64,000 bases of DNA from an uncultured Rhizobiaceae group bacterium (GTDB taxonomy: Bacteria; Pseudomonadota; Alphaproteobacteria; Rhizobiales; Rhizobiaceae), in NCBI GenBank assembly GCA_938010435.1, contig CALLUS010000005.1:186001-250000 (forward strand). The letters are read 5' to 3'. The notes beneath the pieces are model-generated. The model did not search any database. It was not told the origin of the DNA and saw only the letters and a list, made by a program, of their open reading frames with translations. A program made the translations under genes and the position numbers. Position 1 is the stretch's first letter; each line of letters opens with the position of its first letter. This document shows, piece by piece, positions 1 to 9,226 of the stretch.

Positions 1-484
1 CTTCATCAGAAATGATAGCGTGTTCGTGACCATCGAGGGAAACATGGCGATTTGGGGTGCCACCAACAGCAACAACAATACGCTCCGCGGTCACAACACG
101 GTCTTCTGCTTCCAGATAAACTTCATGGGGTCCACGCAAAACGGCACGACTATCGAAAGCCTCAACGCCATTGCTTTTCAAACCCGAGCGGTACAGATTT
201 TCGAGACGTGTAATTTCAGCTTCTTTGCTCGCAACCAGTTTTTTCCAGTCAAACGAAGTATCGCCGACAGTCCAACCGTAGCCTGCCGCATCTTCAAATG
301 ATTCATGAAAGGTTGAGGCATAAACATATAGTTTTTTCGGGACACAGCCGCGAACAACACAAGTGCCACCATAGCGACTTTCCTCAGCAATCCCGACTTT
401 GTGACCTAAAGTCCCTGCTCTACGTCCGGCACGTACACCACCGGAACCGCCACCAATAACAAACAAATCATAATCGTATTTCAT
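1..484 (-). CDS. gor: Glutathione-disulfide reductase, N-terminal part (cut by window edge)
   Basis: Flavoprotein that reduces glutathione disulfide with NADPH in the cytoplasm. I translated about 161 residues on the minus strand from the ATG at 482-484. They begin MKYDYDLFVIGGGSGG, an FAD-binding dinucleotide fold at about residues 7-16. The redox-active disulfide motif GGTCVVRGCVPKK follows, with cysteines at about 42 and 47; the RGCVPKK form is typical of glutathione reductases rather than dihydrolipoamide dehydrogenases. The C-terminal NADPH and dimerisation domains lie beyond position 1. The gene is downstream of rpiA and a DUF2059 gene on the same strand, an order I recall from Rhizobiales. 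The family assignment is firm; separation from close paralogues rests on the motif only. Confidence 0.93.
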   Translation of the reverse strand, partial: MKYDYDLFVIGGGSGGVRAGRRAGTLGHKVGIAEESRYGGTCVVRGCVPKKLYVYASTFHESFEDAAGYGWTVGDTSFDWKKLVASKEAEITRLENLYRSGLKSNGVEAFDSRAVLRGPHEVYLEAEDRVVTAERIVVAVGGTPNRHVSLDGHEHAIISDE

Positions 485-576
485 AATAACCCCACACCCA
501 AAAAATCAATGCCTAAATTGTTTTCAACACACTCAAGCCATGATGGCGAATGAAACACTATTCAATTGTTAGAGAA

Positions 577-1080
577 CTACTCGGTTTTTGCGGCCTCACT
601 GATGCGCGGTCCCACTTTGGCGTTGAGATCTCGAGCAACTCCAGAAGCCCAAACGCGCGCTGCTTTACCGAGTTCGCGAGCCAAAATAGGTGTGTTACCT
701 AAATATTTTTGACCAGCTTCTGAAGCGAAGAATGTAGCAATTGTTTTGAGTTCATCTTCCGAAAATGCATTTGCAAACAATCTGGCTGCTTCCTGTTCCA
801 AATCACCACGACGCGCAGCAAGCGCGATCGCTTCCTCGTCAACAATCTCTGTAATTTTCTCGGCCAAATTTGGATTGTTAGACGTTAGGTTTTTTTTCAA
901 ATTATTAGATGTCGTCAACAAGATTGAATCAAAACTGTCAGTCGCCTTGGTCGCAGTCAAAGCTTTGCGCGCTGCTGAAATGTGGGAAGGTGATGCCTCC
1001 TGAGCAACTGCGATGGGCGCAAGCATTGTTGAACCAGCTATCATAAGAGCAATTAGGGAGGCTTTAGACGTTGCAATCAT
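577..1080 (-). CDS. Exported DUF2059 family protein
   Basis: A 167-residue protein with a clear signal peptide: basic and polar start, hydrophobic stretch at about 8-22, and a likely cleavage after AVA at residue 26. The mature part is mostly helical and contains the pattern FSEDELKTIATFFASEAGQKYL, characteristic of DUF2059, a family of unknown function found in the periplasm of proteobacteria. It lies between rpiA, 59 bp upstream, and gor, 92 bp downstream, on one strand, so the three may share a transcript. No catalytic motif is visible. Family and export are well supported; function is unknown. Confidence 0.85.
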   Translation of the reverse strand: MIATSKASLIALMIAGSTMLAPIAVAQEASPSHISAARKALTATKATDSFDSILLTTSNNLKKNLTSNNPNLAEKITEIVDEEAIALAARRGDLEQEAARLFANAFSEDELKTIATFFASEAGQKYLGNTPILARELGKAARVWASGVARDLNAKVGPRISEAAKTE

Positions 1081-1116
1081 TTTGTTTTGAAACTCCAGTT
1101 TCAGTCAAATCTTGGC

Positions 1117-1149
1117 ATTTGCGAAATTGCAAATGAGAATCATTTTGCA
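1117..1149. promoter_or_regulatory. Overlapping inverted repeats, Fur/Mur-like
   Basis: Two dyads overlap just upstream of the DUF2059 start. The first is ATTTGC and GCAAAT around six bases (1117-1134). The second, AATGA-GAA-TCATT, is centred near 1138. The second resembles Fur-family operators, and the TTTGC/GCAAA arms resemble the manganese-responsive sites of rhizobial Mur as I remember them. The repeats run over the rpiA stop codon. No T-tract follows, so a terminator is less likely. The regulator is a guess. Confidence 0.3.
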
Positions 1150-1835
1150 GTTACAATACGTATGCCATCGCTGCCTGCAACAATGGCGCGAGAAGCTAGA
1201 CCTGTAAACAGGCCATGTTCAACAACACCGGGCACGGCAACCAAAGCGGTTGCCAATGCAATTGGATCAGCAATGCGGCCAAAAGATGCATCAATGATCA
1301 AATGCCCGCCATCCGTTATGTAACGTTCGTTATCGGTCCCCTTTCGCACATTTAATGTGCCGTTCACATCGCAAGAGGCAGCCGCTTTCTCAATAGCAGA
1401 GATTGTTGCGGCCACTCCAAAAAGGTTGACTTCAACGGGCAAATCAAACGCCCCCAAAGTGTCCACAAGCTTGCTATCATCGGCAATCACCAACATATCA
1501 TCGGACGCTGAAGCAACAATCTTTTCACGTAACAAAGCCCCACCACCACCTTTTATAAGATTCAACTGCGGATCAATTTCGTCCGCGCCATCAATTGTCA
1601 GGTCCAGATGCGGCGTTTCTTCCAATGTCGTTAGCGGGATATTCAAGTTTTTGCAGAGTTCAGCTGTGCGAATGGATGTGGGTACGCCGATAACTTTTAA
1701 GCCGCCAGCAACCGCTGCCCCCAATTCACGAATAAAGGCGTCGGCAGTTGATCCCGTACCGATCCCAAGTTTCATACCATCACGCACATAGTCCAGAGCA
1801 GCTTTGCCAACTTCGGCTTTTAATTCTTGTGACAT
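1140..1835 (-). CDS. rpiA: Ribose-5-phosphate isomerase A
   Basis: Interconverts ribose-5-phosphate and ribulose-5-phosphate in the non-oxidative pentose phosphate pathway. The 231-residue protein has the family's usual length. It carries the phosphate-binding GIGTGSTA at 24-31, the catalytic DGADEID at 82-88 and [11 protein letters not shown] at 95-105, all diagnostic of RpiA rather than RpiB. The ATG at 1835 fits the conserved N-terminus. The stop is 59 bp before the DUF2059 gene on the same strand. Divergently, gph starts 100 bp away, so the interval 1836-1935 should hold promoters for both. Confidence 0.97.
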   Translation of the reverse strand: MSQELKAEVGKAALDYVRDGMKLGIGTGSTADAFIRELGAAVAGGLKVIGVPTSIRTAELCKNLNIPLTTLEETPHLDLTIDGADEIDPQLNLIKGGGGALLREKIVASASDDMLVIADDSKLVDTLGAFDLPVEVNLFGVAATISAIEKAAASCDVNGTLNVRKGTDNERYITDGGHLIIDASFGRIADPIALATALVAVPGVVEHGLFTGLASRAIVAGSDGIRIVTAK

Positions 1836-1935
1836 GCCAAGTGCCTATATTCAGGATTCATTTTTCGTGGCGATACCATGGAGAGCTGAAGATCGCTATA
1901 AGTCAAAGTAATCTTCAACAGCGGGATTCGCTGAT

Positions 1936-2613
1936 ATGACACACCCGACAATTGTTTTTGATCTTGATGGAACATTGGTTGACAGCAACCGCGATTTGGT
2001 CCCCGCCCTAAACAGAACCACCGCTCATGACGACTTGCCACCTATCTCAAAGGCAGATGTTGGTCACGTTGTGGGTCAAGGCGCCTTGATGATGATCAAA
2101 CGCGCTTTTGATTTTCACAAAACACCCTTAAGTGAAGAGCGCCACAAAGAACTCCTGTCTATTTTTCTTGAAACGTATGAAGCTCACATCGCTGATGAAA
2201 CGGTCTATTACGATGGTGTTCTAAAAGCGTTGGACAATTTGGCAGAGCGTGATTGGATATTGGCTGTTTGCACCAATAAATACGAACATTTGGCGCGTAA
2301 ATTGTTGAATATCATTGGAGGAACCGAACGATTTGCAGCTATTACTGGTGGAGATACATTTCCTCTAAAGAAGCCTGATCCGTCTCATATCATTAAAACA
2401 ATCAAATTGGCTGGTGGCGATCCGTTAAATGCCGTCATGGTTGGTGACAGTATCAATGATATCGACGCTGCACTCACGGCAAATATCCCGGTTATTGCAG
2501 TCAATTTCGGTTACTCAGATGTCCCTGTCGAACAATTGAAGCCAACAACAATCATTTCTCATTTTGATGAATTGGTCGATGAGGCCGTCAATCTGGCAAA
2601 ACCACACAACTAA
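1936..2613 (+). CDS. gph: Phosphoglycolate phosphatase, HAD family
   Basis: Dephosphorylates 2-phosphoglycolate, a product of DNA repair and oxygenase chemistry. The 225-residue protein shows HAD motif I, FDLDGTLVDSN, with nucleophile Asp9 and acid Asp11. It has a helical cap, motif II around CTNK, a lysine in the KKPDP stretch (motif III) and motif IV MVGDSINDIDAA. Length and motifs fit Gph/CbbZ. The neighbourhood with rpiA is the usual rhizobial one. Many HAD phosphatases look alike, so substrate identity is inferred from similarity and context. Confidence 0.88.
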   Translation: MTHPTIVFDLDGTLVDSNRDLVPALNRTTAHDDLPPISKADVGHVVGQGALMMIKRAFDFHKTPLSEERHKELLSIFLETYEAHIADETVYYDGVLKALDNLAERDWILAVCTNKYEHLARKLLNIIGGTERFAAITGGDTFPLKKPDPSHIIKTIKLAGGDPLNAVMVGDSINDIDAALTANIPVIAVNFGYSDVPVEQLKPTTIISHFDELVDEAVNLAKPHN

Positions 2614-2623
2614 AGTCAGTGCT

Positions 2624-3055
2624 TTAGTGGGTCATAGCCTTCGCAACATCTTCTTCCGGGATTTCAAGCAAATTTGCCACGCGTTCCACCAAAACAACTT
2701 CGGTTTCATGCATTCGCCCGTCTGCAAATACCATTTCCCACATGTGTGAGACCAGTAAAAGCAAATCCTTTTTTGAAAGCCCAACTTTCAAAATTTTCGC
2801 CATAGTCACCATATCCAGCTCAGAATTGGATTGCTCTTTCGCATAGGAGATTAGATCTGCCGTCTCATCAGAGTTCAATTCAAAATCATCAGCAAGAATG
2901 CGTGTCAAACGGTCGAGTTCTTTTGGGTGACTTTGCCCATCAATAGGCATTACCATGAATAAAAAGCTTGCAACTGCCGCACGCACCGGAAAACCAGCAT
3001 CCCGCTCTCGTATGTCGGTAATCTTCGACTTAACGAGTTCAATTTCTGATTTCAT
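2624..3055 (-). CDS. TerB-like protein
   Basis: A 143-residue all-helical, acidic protein of the TerB/COG4103 type. Typical features are the repeated MPIDGQSHPKELDRL and FADGRMHETE segments, which resemble the metal-binding helical hairpins of TerB tellurite-resistance proteins. I chose the ATG at 3055 because a GGGGG ribosome-binding stretch lies just upstream; an in-frame extension to 3133 looks unnatural. It converges on gph with about 10 bp between stop codons. A link to tellurite is not implied, since family members are widespread and their role is unclear. Confidence 0.78.
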   Translation of the reverse strand: MKSEIELVKSKITDIRERDAGFPVRAAVASFLFMVMPIDGQSHPKELDRLTRILADDFELNSDETADLISYAKEQSNSELDMVTMAKILKVGLSKKDLLLLVSHMWEMVFADGRMHETEVVLVERVANLLEIPEEDVAKAMTH

Positions 3056-3174
3056 GACGCCCCCAATCTGACGTAACGGCAGGTAAAGATTAGCGGTTCG
3101 TGTGTCAACACTCCAAACCAGACAAAACAACAAATATGGAGCTTATGCCAATCACATTCGTTTCAAAGACATAC

Positions 3175-3203
3175 CTTGAAGTCACTTCCGGCGCTAGTTA
3201 AAC
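3175..3203 (+). promoter_or_regulatory. Candidate sigma-70 promoter of the fumarase gene
   Basis: CTTGAA at 3175-3180 and TTAAAC at 3198-3203 are separated by 17 bp, about 36 bp before the chosen fumarase ATG. The -35 element fits the alphaproteobacterial CTTGAC preference; the -10 element is weak. This is suggested by pattern only. Confidence 0.3.
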
Positions 3204-3238
3204 CCTTATCAAGCATCTCGCAGCAAGGCAGTTACAAA

Positions 3239-4858
3239 ATGTCAGATCAAGTCCATGTCGATCTTTTTCCACTGAGCGAAGACAAAACACCCTACCACAA
3301 ATTAAGTGGTGACTACGTCAAAACCGTTGAAATAGACGGCATATCCTTCCTCAAAGTAGAGGAAGAAGGCATTCGCTTATTGGCGGAACAAGCATTTATG
3401 GACATCAACCACCTTTTACGTCCAGCTCATCTAAAACAACTTGCATCTATATTGGATGACCCTGAAGCAACACAGAACGACAGATTTGTCGCCTTCGATT
3501 TACTCAAGAACGCAAACATTGCTGCCGGCGGCGTGCTTCCCATGTGCCAAGACACCGGTACGGCGATTGTCATGGGCAAGCGTGGTCGCCAAGTCCTCAC
3601 AGATGCAATAGATGAGAATGCGATCAGTCAGGGCATTATGGATGCCTATTTCAAAAAAAATCTTCGCTATTCCCAGCTTGCACCTGTGTCGATGTTCGAA
3701 GAAATAAATACGAAAAACAATTTGCCAGCTCAGATAGATATCTATTCGGAAGGCGAAGATTCCTACAAATTCCAATTCATCGCAAAGGGTGGCGGATCAG
3801 CGAACAAAACATTCTTTTATCAGGGCACCCCGTCGCTTTTGACCCATGATCGAATGGTTGATTTTCTGCAAGAAAAAATATTGACACTGGGAACTGCTGC
3901 CTGCCCACCATACCACTTGGCCATTGTGATTGGCGGTACATCCGCGGAGCAGACATTGAAAACTGTAAAAATGGCTTCAACAAAATACCTCGACAACCTC
4001 CCGACATCAGGGTCGCAGACCGGTCATGCATTCCGTGATCTAGAGATGGAGCAAGAAATCCATAAACTCACTCAAAACATGGGTGTTGGTGCACAATTTG
4101 GCGGCAAATATTTCTGCCATGATGTTCGTGTCGTTAGGCTGCCTCGCCATGGTGCTTCATTGCCCATCGGGCTTGGCGTATCCTGTTCGGCAGACAGGCA
4201 AGCCATGGGTAAGATCACGGCAGACGGCATTTTCCTTGAAAAGTTAGAAACAGAACCCGCTAAATACATGCCTGAGGTCGATGAAAGCGCATTTGAAGGC
4301 GGTGTGGTTCAGATCGATTTATCAAAACCAATGGACGAAATCCTTGCCGCCCTCTCTAAGCATCCCGTAAAAACCCGTCTTTCCTTAAATGGCACCATTA
4401 TTGTGGCTCGTGATTTGGCCCATTCTAAAATCCGTGCCCGGTTGGAGGCAGGTGAAGACATGCCGCAATACATGAAAGATCACCCCGTATATTACGCCGG
4501 GCCAGCAAAAACACCGGAAGGGATGCCTTCAGGCTCATTTGGCCCAACAACCGCAGGTCGTATGGATTCTTATGTGGATCAATTTCAATCATTTGGCGGA
4601 TCAAAAGTCATGTTAGCGAAGGGCAATCGTTCCAGACAAGTGCGCGATGCTTGCAAACAACATGGTGGGTTTTACCTCGGCTCTATTGGTGGCCCTGCTG
4701 CACGCTTGGCGCAAGACTGCATCAAAAAGGTTGAAGTTCTTGAATATCAAGAATTGGGTATGGAAGCGGTGTGGAAAATTGAGGTTGAAGATTTCCCGGC
4801 ATTCATCGTTATCGATGACAAAGGGAACGATTTTTTCAAAGAATTGAACTTAAGTTGA
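3239..4858 (+). CDS. Class I (iron-sulfur) fumarate hydratase
   Basis: Hydrates fumarate to malate in the citric acid cycle using an oxygen-sensitive [4Fe-4S] cluster. The 539-residue product has the length of single-chain class I fumarases such as E. coli FumA/FumB. Likely cluster cysteines are in [15 protein letters not shown] (about residue 103), [14 protein letters not shown] and [13 protein letters not shown]. The C-terminal beta domain carries [21 protein letters not shown] and [17 protein letters not shown] chose the ATG at 3239 ([10 protein letters not shown]) rather than the in-frame 3176 start because it matches family N-termini and has AAGG upstream. An AT-rich 9-bp inverted repeat (4850-4880) spans the stop codon. 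It appears to be a stand-alone unit. Confidence 0.95.
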   Translation: MSDQVHVDLFPLSEDKTPYHKLSGDYVKTVEIDGISFLKVEEEGIRLLAEQAFMDINHLLRPAHLKQLASILDDPEATQNDRFVAFDLLKNANIAAGGVLPMCQDTGTAIVMGKRGRQVLTDAIDENAISQGIMDAYFKKNLRYSQLAPVSMFEEINTKNNLPAQIDIYSEGEDSYKFQFIAKGGGSANKTFFYQGTPSLLTHDRMVDFLQEKILTLGTAACPPYHLAIVIGGTSAEQTLKTVKMASTKYLDNLPTSGSQTGHAFRDLEMEQEIHKLTQNMGVGAQFGGKYFCHDVRVVRLPRHGASLPIGLGVSCSADRQAMGKITADGIFLEKLETEPAKYMPEVDESAFEGGVVQIDLSKPMDEILAALSKHPVKTRLSLNGTIIVARDLAHSKIRARLEAGEDMPQYMKDHPVYYAGPAKTPEGMPSGSFGPTTAGRMDSYVDQFQSFGGSKVMLAKGNRSRQVRDACKQHGGFYLGSIGGPAARLAQDCIKKVEVLEYQELGMEAVWKIEVEDFPAFIVIDDKGNDFFKELNLS

Positions 4859-4990
4859 GCAAAAATTAAATTCAACTTAATGTAATCGTTACAAATTGAC
4901 CTGATGTGAGTGTGAGATTGATCACAAACATATTGAATGCCCGAGTTTAAATTTATGGGTATCGAATGTGAGAGAAAGAGGTTGTGGACT

Positions 4991-5635
4991 ATGAGACTGG
5001 GGAAATTATTTGCAGCAGCAGCGATTACTCTAACTGCAGCGTTTGTTGGAACGACATTTACATCAACAGATGCTGAAGCACGGCGCGTTCAAGGCGAACG
5101 CTATTTTGACTATGATACACATCAGTGGAAAGTGTGGAGCGGTCCGACGACGAGGCGTGGTTATGCTTCTAACAAATCCCCGATCAAAAAGCGTAAGGTG
5201 CGTTATTCAACCAGTCAAAAACCGGGAACGATTATTGTAAACACTAAAGAACGCCGTCTTTATCTCGTTCTGGACGGTGGCAAGGCTTGGAAATACGGTA
5301 TCGGTGTTGGTCGTGATGGATTTCGTTGGTCTGGTACTCACCGTGTCAGCCGCAAGGCGGAATGGCCGGGTTGGACGCCTCCAAAGCGCATGATTGCCCG
5401 CGTAAAGCGCGAAACCGGCAAAACGCTTAAAGGCTACTATCCCGGTGGGCCAACCAACCCTCTTGGCGCACGTTCATTGTATATTGGCTCCACGATTTAT
5501 CGCATTCATGGCACCAATCAGCCTTGGACAATCGGTCAAGCCATGTCTTCAGGCTGCATTCGCTTGGCTAATGATGATGTGACAGACCTCTACAAACGCG
5601 TAAAAGTTGGTGCGAAAGTCGTCGTTCAGAACTAG
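4991..5635 (+). CDS. Exported L,D-transpeptidase (YkuD domain)
   Basis: Predicted periplasmic enzyme that forms 3-3 peptidoglycan cross-links or attaches envelope proteins to peptidoglycan. From the ATG at 4991 the 214-residue protein starts with a signal peptide (MRLGKLFAAAAITLTAAF, then an alanine-rich site ending near DAEA). The YkuD domain starts around PGTIIVNTKERRLYLV and ends with the active-site block HGTNQPWTIGQAMSSGCIRL, holding the conserved His, Ser-Gly-Cys and Arg. I preferred 4991 over an upstream in-frame ATG at 4937 because it begins directly at the signal peptide and has a purine-rich stretch before it. A strong terminator follows. Confidence 0.92.
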   Translation: MRLGKLFAAAAITLTAAFVGTTFTSTDAEARRVQGERYFDYDTHQWKVWSGPTTRRGYASNKSPIKKRKVRYSTSQKPGTIIVNTKERRLYLVLDGGKAWKYGIGVGRDGFRWSGTHRVSRKAEWPGWTPPKRMIARVKRETGKTLKGYYPGGPTNPLGARSLYIGSTIYRIHGTNQPWTIGQAMSSGCIRLANDDVTDLYKRVKVGAKVVVQN

Positions 5636-5655
5636 GCTGCTACAACATATTTTTC

Positions 5656-5690
5656 AAAAGGCGCGGATTGCAAAAATTCGCGCCTTTTTT
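5656..5690 (+). terminator. Rho-independent terminator after the L,D-transpeptidase gene
   Basis: GGCGCG (5660-5665) pairs with CGCGCC (5679-5684) around a 13-nt loop. The stem is preceded by four A and followed by six T (5685-5690). It starts 20 bp after the stop codon, and the flanking A/T runs extend the pairing. Confidence 0.88.
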
Positions 5691-5766
5691 ATGCATATCT
5701 GAACTATCCAAACTTAAAAAACGCGCATAACGATATATCCTTATAAATTGCAGGATAACGTCAGCC

Positions 5767-6696
5767 ATGAAGAACCTATCTGCCAACGCATTGGGTGCCC
5801 TGTTTATGATGGGTTCAATGGCTGGTTTTGTGCTGAACGACACTTTGATGAAACTGGTTCTGGAAGACATCAGTCTATTTCAAGCTATACTCATTCGCGG
5901 TCTCTTCGCCACAACCTTCATGGCAATCTTATGTTGGAGTATGGGCAGTCTTTCATCAGTACAGACGATCAAAGGTAATCTCAAAAACAAATATCTGATT
6001 TGGCGGTCTATTGGTGAGGTTGGCGGGACGTTTTTCTTTCTCAACGCGCTGTTCCAACTGCCAATTGCAAACGTAACCGCTGTTTTGCAAATTCTACCCC
6101 TCACCATCACATTGGCGGCCGCGCTGTTTTTGGGGGACGCTGTTGGATGGAAACGCTATATTGCTATTTCCATTGGATTTTTTGGTGTCTTGCTAATTGT
6201 GAAACCAGGGGCTGAAGGCTTCAGTATCTTTTCAATCTATGCATTGATCGCGACCGGCTTTATAACATTGCGTGACATTGTAACACGACAGATGCCGCGT
6301 AACATTCCGTCAACATTGGTTAGTCTCGTTACATCTGTGTTGGTGACCCTATTGGGTTTGACTGGAAGTTTTTTCCAGCCTTGGGCTGCAATCGGCCCCC
6401 TACAATTGATTTATCTGGTCGGAGCAGCAGGCATATTAATGCTGGGCTACATTTGCTCCATCTTGGCCATGCGCGATGGTGAAGTCAGTTTTGTCGCACC
6501 ATTCAGGTATTCAATTTTAATATGGGCTTTGCTACTGGGATATTTCGTATTCGGCGATGTTCCTGATTGGATATCGGTGATCGGAGCCGTGTTGATTGTG
6601 GGGAGCGGATTGTTCAGCTTTTACAGAGAGCGCATGTTGGCCAAGAAAGCTGCAATGTCTGTGGCTTCTTCCTCAGCCTCTTTGAGCAACCACTGA
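5767..6696 (+). CDS. DMT superfamily transporter (EamA)
   Basis: A 309-residue inner-membrane protein with about ten hydrophobic segments arranged as two EamA repeats, such as GALFMMGSMAGFVLNDTLMK in the first and GAAGILMLGYICSILAMRDG near the start of the last third. Members export amino acids, nucleobases or other metabolites; the substrate cannot be read from sequence. The C-terminus ends in a Ser/Ala-rich tail. The last 76 bp overlap the 3' end of the converging LysR gene, so the two coding ends are antisense to each other. Confidence 0.88.
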   Translation: MKNLSANALGALFMMGSMAGFVLNDTLMKLVLEDISLFQAILIRGLFATTFMAILCWSMGSLSSVQTIKGNLKNKYLIWRSIGEVGGTFFFLNALFQLPIANVTAVLQILPLTITLAAALFLGDAVGWKRYIAISIGFFGVLLIVKPGAEGFSIFSIYALIATGFITLRDIVTRQMPRNIPSTLVSLVTSVLVTLLGLTGSFFQPWAAIGPLQLIYLVGAAGILMLGYICSILAMRDGEVSFVAPFRYSILIWALLLGYFVFGDVPDWISVIGAVLIVGSGLFSFYRERMLAKKAAMSVASSSASLSNH

Positions 6697-7568
6697 CGAA
6701 ATGAAGCCACACGCGGCAGCTCTAAAGCGCTTTCTGGCGCGACAAAGTGAAAGCCAGATTGAGTCCCGATATACTCTTTAAATGGCGCCACAAGTCGTCC
6801 CGACTTGATGTCTCGCATCGCGATAGACAATCGACCCAACACAATTCCTGCCCCATCAACAGCTGCATCCAGACCATGGTCTGCATGGTTAAACCGGGGC
6901 CCTTTTTCAGGATTAACGTTTTTATAGCCCATCCGTTCCAGCCAGTTATGCCAACCAGAAGCGCCTTTGATGAAATTGCTGGAATCATCATGTAGCAAAG
7001 TGAGTTCACTTAAAGATTTTTCACCCAGTTCCCCGTCAAAGCGTTCCAACACTTTAGGACTGACCAACGGCACCATTGCTTCTGTGAACAACGGTTCCGA
7101 ATAAAGGTCTGGATAGTCACCACCACCAAACCGCAAAGCACAATCTACCTCATCCACATTAAAATCGCTCAACCGTAAATTAGCCGCTATACGCAGTTCA
7201 ATCTCTGGAAATTCATCGACAAATTTATAGACCCGTGGCGCCAACCACTTGGCCGCGAATGCAGGACCACTGGATACTACCAACACATTGTTTTGCACGG
7301 TGCGGCCCACAGAACGAACAGCCCCCTGAAACCGTTCCAAACCCTCATGAATACCCGGATACAATCGTTCGCCAGCCTCAGTTAGCATCACAGCACGATT
7401 GAGGCGCTCAAACAGCGGAATCTGTAGGTGTTCTTCCAATTGTCTGATCTGGTAACTCAATGCTGAAGGCGTAACGAACAATTCCTCTGCCGCCTTTTGA
7501 AAGCTCATCAAACGTGCTGCAGCTTCAAATGCTTTGAGTGAATTTAACGGTGGCAATCTATAAGCCAT
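6621..7568 (-). CDS. LysR-type regulator, GcvA-like
   Basis: A 315-residue regulator with an N-terminal winged helix-turn-helix (MAYRLPPLNSLKAFEAAARL followed by SALSYQIRQLEEHL) and a LysR effector-binding domain from about residue 90. The opening LPPLNSLKAFEAAAR is typical of the GcvA/TrpI subgroup. The ATG at 7568 is used; the in-frame codon before it is TTG. It is divergent from the small ORF at 7692 and converges with the DMT transporter, overlapping it by 76 bp. LysR proteins commonly act on a neighbouring divergent gene, but no operator is obvious here. Confidence 0.9.
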   Translation of the reverse strand: MAYRLPPLNSLKAFEAAARLMSFQKAAEELFVTPSALSYQIRQLEEHLQIPLFERLNRAVMLTEAGERLYPGIHEGLERFQGAVRSVGRTVQNNVLVVSSGPAFAAKWLAPRVYKFVDEFPEIELRIAANLRLSDFNVDEVDCALRFGGGDYPDLYSEPLFTEAMVPLVSPKVLERFDGELGEKSLSELTLLHDDSSNFIKGASGWHNWLERMGYKNVNPEKGPRFNHADHGLDAAVDGAGIVLGRLSIAMRDIKSGRLVAPFKEYIGTQSGFHFVAPESALELPRVASFRQWLLKEAEEEATDIAAFLANMRSL

Positions 7569-7691
7569 CAAATTGCTTTCAGTTCAAATTTTTTGATGTG
7601 ATAGGTTGAATTTTCCCGTTTGTCAAAACGCTGCTTTGTTCTTAGTTTCAGCTTAAGCAAACAATTAAACCAGAACGATCTGGAGCAGAAC

Positions 7692-7838
7692 ATGACTTGT
7701 TATAAACCCCAATCATCACAACAATTTAACAAATCAATTCAAACTGGTTTGAATCGTGGCCGCGTTGCAAGGTCTCGTGCAATGTTTGATTTTATCGATG
7801 CTTTGACAGGTAAATCCAAATCAAAAAACAATCATTAA
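7692..7838 (+). CDS. Small hypothetical protein (48 aa)
   Basis: Small ORF starting at the ATG at 7692, with GGAGCAG about 5 bp upstream as a good ribosome-binding site. The product is basic, with a central RGRVARSRAMFDFIDALTG segment and a lysine-rich end. I do not recognise a family. It is divergent from the LysR gene, with 123 bp between the starts. A longer in-frame reading from 7620 is possible but has no ribosome-binding site that I can see. The good ribosome-binding site is the main support. Confidence 0.45.
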   Translation: MTCYKPQSSQQFNKSIQTGLNRGRVARSRAMFDFIDALTGKSKSKNNH

Positions 7839-7991
7839 GCCTCCTATTCAAAGCAGTTTAGTTAAATTGCCCTCTCCCTAATCTACTCAATAACAACAGT
7901 TAAAGCGGAAACAATAGCGCAACTTACCTATAGCGCATTCGTCCCGAGAGGCGTATCACAGTCACTTGGATTTCAACCGCAGCACATCTTC

Positions 7992-9212
7992 ATGCCAGAA
8001 CTTATAAAACGAACGAAATTATCGGGGGCAGTTACACCGCCGAAAATCGGAACGCTCGTTTTGCTGGCTGGGTCCTCTGTGATGGCGATGAATATTGCAC
8101 TCCCTGTGCTTCCCGAGATTGGACGCGCGCTTGGCACAACACAAGCAAACGCGCAATATGTGCTCACTATATTCCTGATGGCTACTGCTCTCATCCAGCT
8201 GTTCGTTGGTCCATTAGCAGATCGTTTCGGAAGACGCCCGGTCCTTTTGGTTACATCAGCAATCTTCATCGCCGGAACGCTGATCTGCATTTTTGCCAAC
8301 AGCCTCGAAATCCTATTGATCGGACGTGTTCTGCAGGCATCTGCAGCAGCATGTATGGCCTTAAGTCGTGCCATCATTCGCGATTTATTTGTCAGATCAA
8401 AAGCGGCCAGTATGATCGGATACGTCACCATGGCAATGACTGTCCTGCCAATGGTCACACCATTGGTGGGTGGATATGTGGGAGAACAATTTGGGTGGCG
8501 CGCAACATTTGTGGTTCTGCTCATTGTTGGACTTCTCATTTTAGCAGTTGTCTATTGGGATGTAGGAGAAACTCACAAACCTGTTCGAAACCCAATTTCT
8601 GAACAGGTTGCTGACAATATTTCTCTTTTGAAAGAACCAGACATCTGGGGTTATTTCCTGTGCTCCACATTGGCATCTGGCGCTTACTTTGCTTTTTTGG
8701 GCGGCGCACCGTTTGTGGGTCAACAGATCATGGGTCTCACCCCATCAACATTGGGCATGTATTTCGGACTTCTGGCGATCGGCTACATGCTCGGAAATTT
8801 CATATCAGGTCGCTACTCTGAACGAATAGGTATCGAACCTATGATGTTTGGCGGCAGTGTGTTTGGTACTTTAGGAACAGTCATGACAATTGTTCTAATG
8901 ACATATTTTACACCAAATGCTGCATACTTGTTCGTCCCCATGATGCTGGTTGGGTTGGGAAATGGCATGACCTTACCCAATGCGAATGCAGGCGCTCTGA
9001 GCGTACGACCTGAACTCGCAGGTTCCGCTTCTGGTCTTGGCGGTTTCCTTCAAATTGGCGGCGGGGCAACCCTTGCCATTTTGGCTGGTAATCTCATCAC
9101 GGTGGAAAACTTGGCAATGCCGCTCTATTACATCATGTTTATGACTTCACTGGGCGGCGGTTTCATTGCCTCATGGATGTATTTTCGCGCAAAACGTTTA
9201 CGGCGCGCTTAA
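7992..9212 (+). CDS. MFS multidrug exporter, Bcr/CflA family
   Basis: A 406-residue inner-membrane antiporter with about 12 transmembrane helices. The pattern MNIALPVLPEIGRALGTT followed by QLFVGPLADRFGRRPVLL (the MFS loop 2-3 signature) and SRAIIRDLF in helix 4-5 is typical of the Bcr/CflA subgroup, which exports bicyclomycin, chloramphenicol and other compounds by proton exchange. The gap before it (7839-7991) shows no gene. The following fdhD-like gene starts 14 bp after the stop, so read-through is possible though the functions differ. Confidence 0.9.
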   Translation: MPELIKRTKLSGAVTPPKIGTLVLLAGSSVMAMNIALPVLPEIGRALGTTQANAQYVLTIFLMATALIQLFVGPLADRFGRRPVLLVTSAIFIAGTLICIFANSLEILLIGRVLQASAAACMALSRAIIRDLFVRSKAASMIGYVTMAMTVLPMVTPLVGGYVGEQFGWRATFVVLLIVGLLILAVVYWDVGETHKPVRNPISEQVADNISLLKEPDIWGYFLCSTLASGAYFAFLGGAPFVGQQIMGLTPSTLGMYFGLLAIGYMLGNFISGRYSERIGIEPMMFGGSVFGTLGTVMTIVLMTYFTPNAAYLFVPMMLVGLGNGMTLPNANAGALSVRPELAGSASGLGGFLQIGGGATLAILAGNLITVENLAMPLYYIMFMTSLGGGFIASWMYFRAKRLRRA

Positions 9213-9226
9213 AGGTTTCATTGGTC

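Noticed and set aside
4850-4880. Rho-independent terminator at the fumarase stop
   Set aside because: The stem is AT-rich and there is no T-run, so it is unlikely to terminate well.
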